This document shows, in pieces, positions 15,320 through 16,474 of a stretch of 16,474 nucleotides of DNA; the first letter of the stretch is position 1, and the number at the start of each line of letters is the position of its first letter. Location: positions 1-16,474 of the forward strand of contig JADGFH010000040.1 of assembly GCA_016743925.1 (NCBI GenBank), given 5' to 3'. The position numbers and the translations under genes were made by a program. The DNA is from Labilibaculum sp. (lineage in GTDB: Bacteria > Bacteroidota > Bacteroidia > Bacteroidales > Marinifilaceae). The notes below the pieces were generated by a model that worked only from the letters and a program-made list of their open reading frames with translations, did not search any database and was not told the DNA's origin.

Positions 15320-15905
15320 TGGATTTCCTACAAAAAACTAGACAAAAAGTTAAGCCACGTTTTTATAATATCTAATTCCAAAATCTACAGGACTTAGATA
15401 GTCTAAATATGAGTGCCTTCTTTTTCTATTATTCCAAATTTCAATAAATTCAACAATAGCGATTTTCGCTTGAAAAAAAGAGTAAAATTGTTTGTGCATC
15501 ACTAATTCTGATTTAATAATTTTAAAGAAATTCTTGGCAACTGCATTATCCCAACAATTTCCTATTCTACTCATACTTTGAACAATATCATATGGCTCAA
15601 TCAATTCTCGAAATTCCATTGAAGAGTACTGTACACCTCTGTCTGAATGAAAAATCATTCCTTTTTTTATCTGCCTATTAATAACAACCATCTTCCAGGC
15701 CTTTGCAACTGTATCTGTTGTTGTCATGTTTTCAGAAAGTGACCAGCCAATGATTTTTCGATCAAAAAGATCCATTATAGTCGTTAGGTAAAGCCACCCC
15801 TGATCGGTAGGAATGTATGTTATGTCAGAGACTCAAGCTTTAGATGGAAGTTTTTGTTCAAAATTCCTATCTATTTGTTCTTCATTTGATTTTGCAAACA
15901 GAATA
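15320..15905 (-). mobile_element. 5'-truncated IS3-family insertion sequence
   Basis: The element begins at 15320 with TGGATTTCC, which fits the TG...CA ends of IS3-family elements, and coincides with the sharp break in homology of the gene fragment to its left. An A-rich terminal stretch (ACAAAAAACTAGACAAAAAG, 15330-15349) precedes the transposase stop. The far end near 15905 shows no matching terminal repeat, and orfA and the start of orfB are absent, so the element is dead. The exact far border is uncertain. Confidence 0.8.
15350..15905 (-). pseudogene. IS3-family transposase OrfB remnant, catalytically dead
   Basis: C-terminal DDE integrase-like domain (rve) of an IS3-family OrfB. In one frame it reads QIDRNFEQKLPSKA, TGA stop at 15833-15835, VSDITYIPTDQGWLYLTTIM, FHSDRGVQYSSMEF, GNCWDNAVAKNFFKIIK and IEIWNNRKRRHSYLDYLSPV. 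The stop replaces the conserved Trp of WVSDITY. The first Asp (SDITY) and the second (HSDRG) remain. Exactly 35 residues after the second Asp, where the catalytic Glu belongs (canonical AESFF), there is Lys (AKNFF). An open frame continues from ATG at 15775, but this is only the downstream piece. OrfA and the N-terminal helix-turn-helix are missing. Nothing suggests activity. Confidence 0.9.
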
Positions 15906-15928
15906 TACAGCATTTGTACCAAATTCCC

Positions 15929-16474
15929 TTATACATCGGGTTGCATTCGTCTAATGGCATCAATAATCTGTTTTTCCTGAATATTGAATTGATCTTCCAC
16001 ACCACCTAAAGCATCATTTTTGTTTGGAATTAAATTGTTTGCAAAAGCACCTAATACGGATTGAATGGCTGGCATTTGAGAAATTGCCGTAACCGTGTCT
16101 TTGGTTGTGATGGTATTTGCTTCTGCAATATCAATAGAGTGTTTTTCCTTTAATTCGCTGATTTTATCATTAAGTCTTTCAATTGTAAATTCATTCTTTA
16201 GTTTAATATCCTCTAGAGCTCTGATCTTATCCCCGTAATCACTTTCCAAATCAAGAATTGTATTGAAATATTCTCTTTCGACTTTTCTCAGTTCTTGCGC
16301 TGCATTTGGTATCTCGGGTTTAGTTTCGGGAATTTTGATTTCATTTTCAGGATAGGATTCTTCCAGTTCATTTAATTGTTTTTCACTTGTTCTCATTTGA
16401 TATGCCTTATTTCTACAAGTAGCAGAACAGTAACGACTGTCAGATCGTTTTCCTGTTATTGGTTTATTACATAG
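15929..16474 (-). CDS. Zinc-finger plus coiled-coil hypothetical protein (partial, enters from right edge)
   Basis: An ATG at 16396 exists, but the same frame stays open to the last base of the window and encodes LCNKPITGKRSDSRYCSATC followed by RNKAYQ, a typical N-terminal Cys cluster (C, 13 residues, C-x3-C, with a fourth Cys probably just outside). The real start is therefore beyond 16474, and 181 residues are visible. After the finger come a Pro/Glu-rich linker (NEIKIPETKPEIP), a long charged coiled coil about residues 60-120 (RKVEREYFNTILDLESDYGD, IERLNDKISELKEKHSIDIA) and a C-terminal part with MPAIQSVLGAFANNLIPNK. Such fingers resemble those of small Bacteroidota accessory proteins linked to mobile DNA, but I do not recognise a function. 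It stops about 25 nt from the IS3 remnant on the same strand. Confidence 0.75.
   Translation of the reverse strand, partial: LCNKPITGKRSDSRYCSATCRNKAYQMRTSEKQLNELEESYPENEIKIPETKPEIPNAAQELRKVEREYFNTILDLESDYGDKIRALEDIKLKNEFTIERLNDKISELKEKHSIDIAEANTITTKDTVTAISQMPAIQSVLGAFANNLIPNKNDALGGVEDQFNIQEKQIIDAIRRMQPDV

Overview
The window is AT-rich DNA from a member of the Bacteroidota. The evidence is two ECF sigma / FecR anti-sigma / SusC-type receptor loci, a SusD lipoprotein, SusC proteins with an STN plus carboxypeptidase-D-like N-terminus, and few recognisable Shine-Dalgarno sites. A free-living or marine Marinilabiliales-like host is a guess from codon and protein flavour. It cannot be settled from this sequence. 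Nearly all genes lie on the minus strand, so they are transcribed from right to left.

Right-hand locus (14788 down to about 6170). An ECF sigma factor (14264-14788), a FecR-type anti-sigma (13039-14187), a full-length SusC-like TonB-dependent receptor (9527-12961), a SusD-like surface lipoprotein (8011-9504) and a periplasmic thioredoxin-fold protein (6745-7950) form one co-directional set. A decayed small membrane-protein gene (6232-6682) follows, then an intrinsic terminator (6171-6202). The STN domain on SusC should pass a ligand-bound signal to FecR, which releases the sigma factor to raise transcription of the locus.

Left-hand locus (4153 down to 1). A second sigma (3578-4153), FecR (2276-3445) and STN-bearing SusC (starts at 2179 and leaves the window) repeat the same order. 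In both loci the fecR-susC gap holds two successive stem-loops, and the nearer one ends exactly 28 nt before the susC start codon.

Middle accessory stretch (4154-6230). This holds a doubtful small membrane ORF, a run of helically phased TCGCC repeats, an (AAT)6 tract, a plus-strand gene of about 230 codons broken by one in-frame stop (4916-5611), a strong bidirectional terminator, a small Cys-containing protein gene (5780-6037), and a second copy of the same terminator-like hairpin.

Right edge (14789-16474). A tandem nonamer repeat, a candidate structured RNA, a fragment of a paralogue of the broken 4916-5611 gene cut off exactly at the TG end of an IS3-family element, the decayed IS3 transposase itself (nonsense codon, catalytic Glu replaced by Lys, 5' end missing), and the 3' part of a zinc-finger/coiled-coil gene that enters from beyond the window.

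I see no tRNA, rRNA or CRISPR array. The most unusual items are the matched leader hairpins of the two susC genes, the phased repeat cluster, and the linked gene relics around the IS3 remnant.
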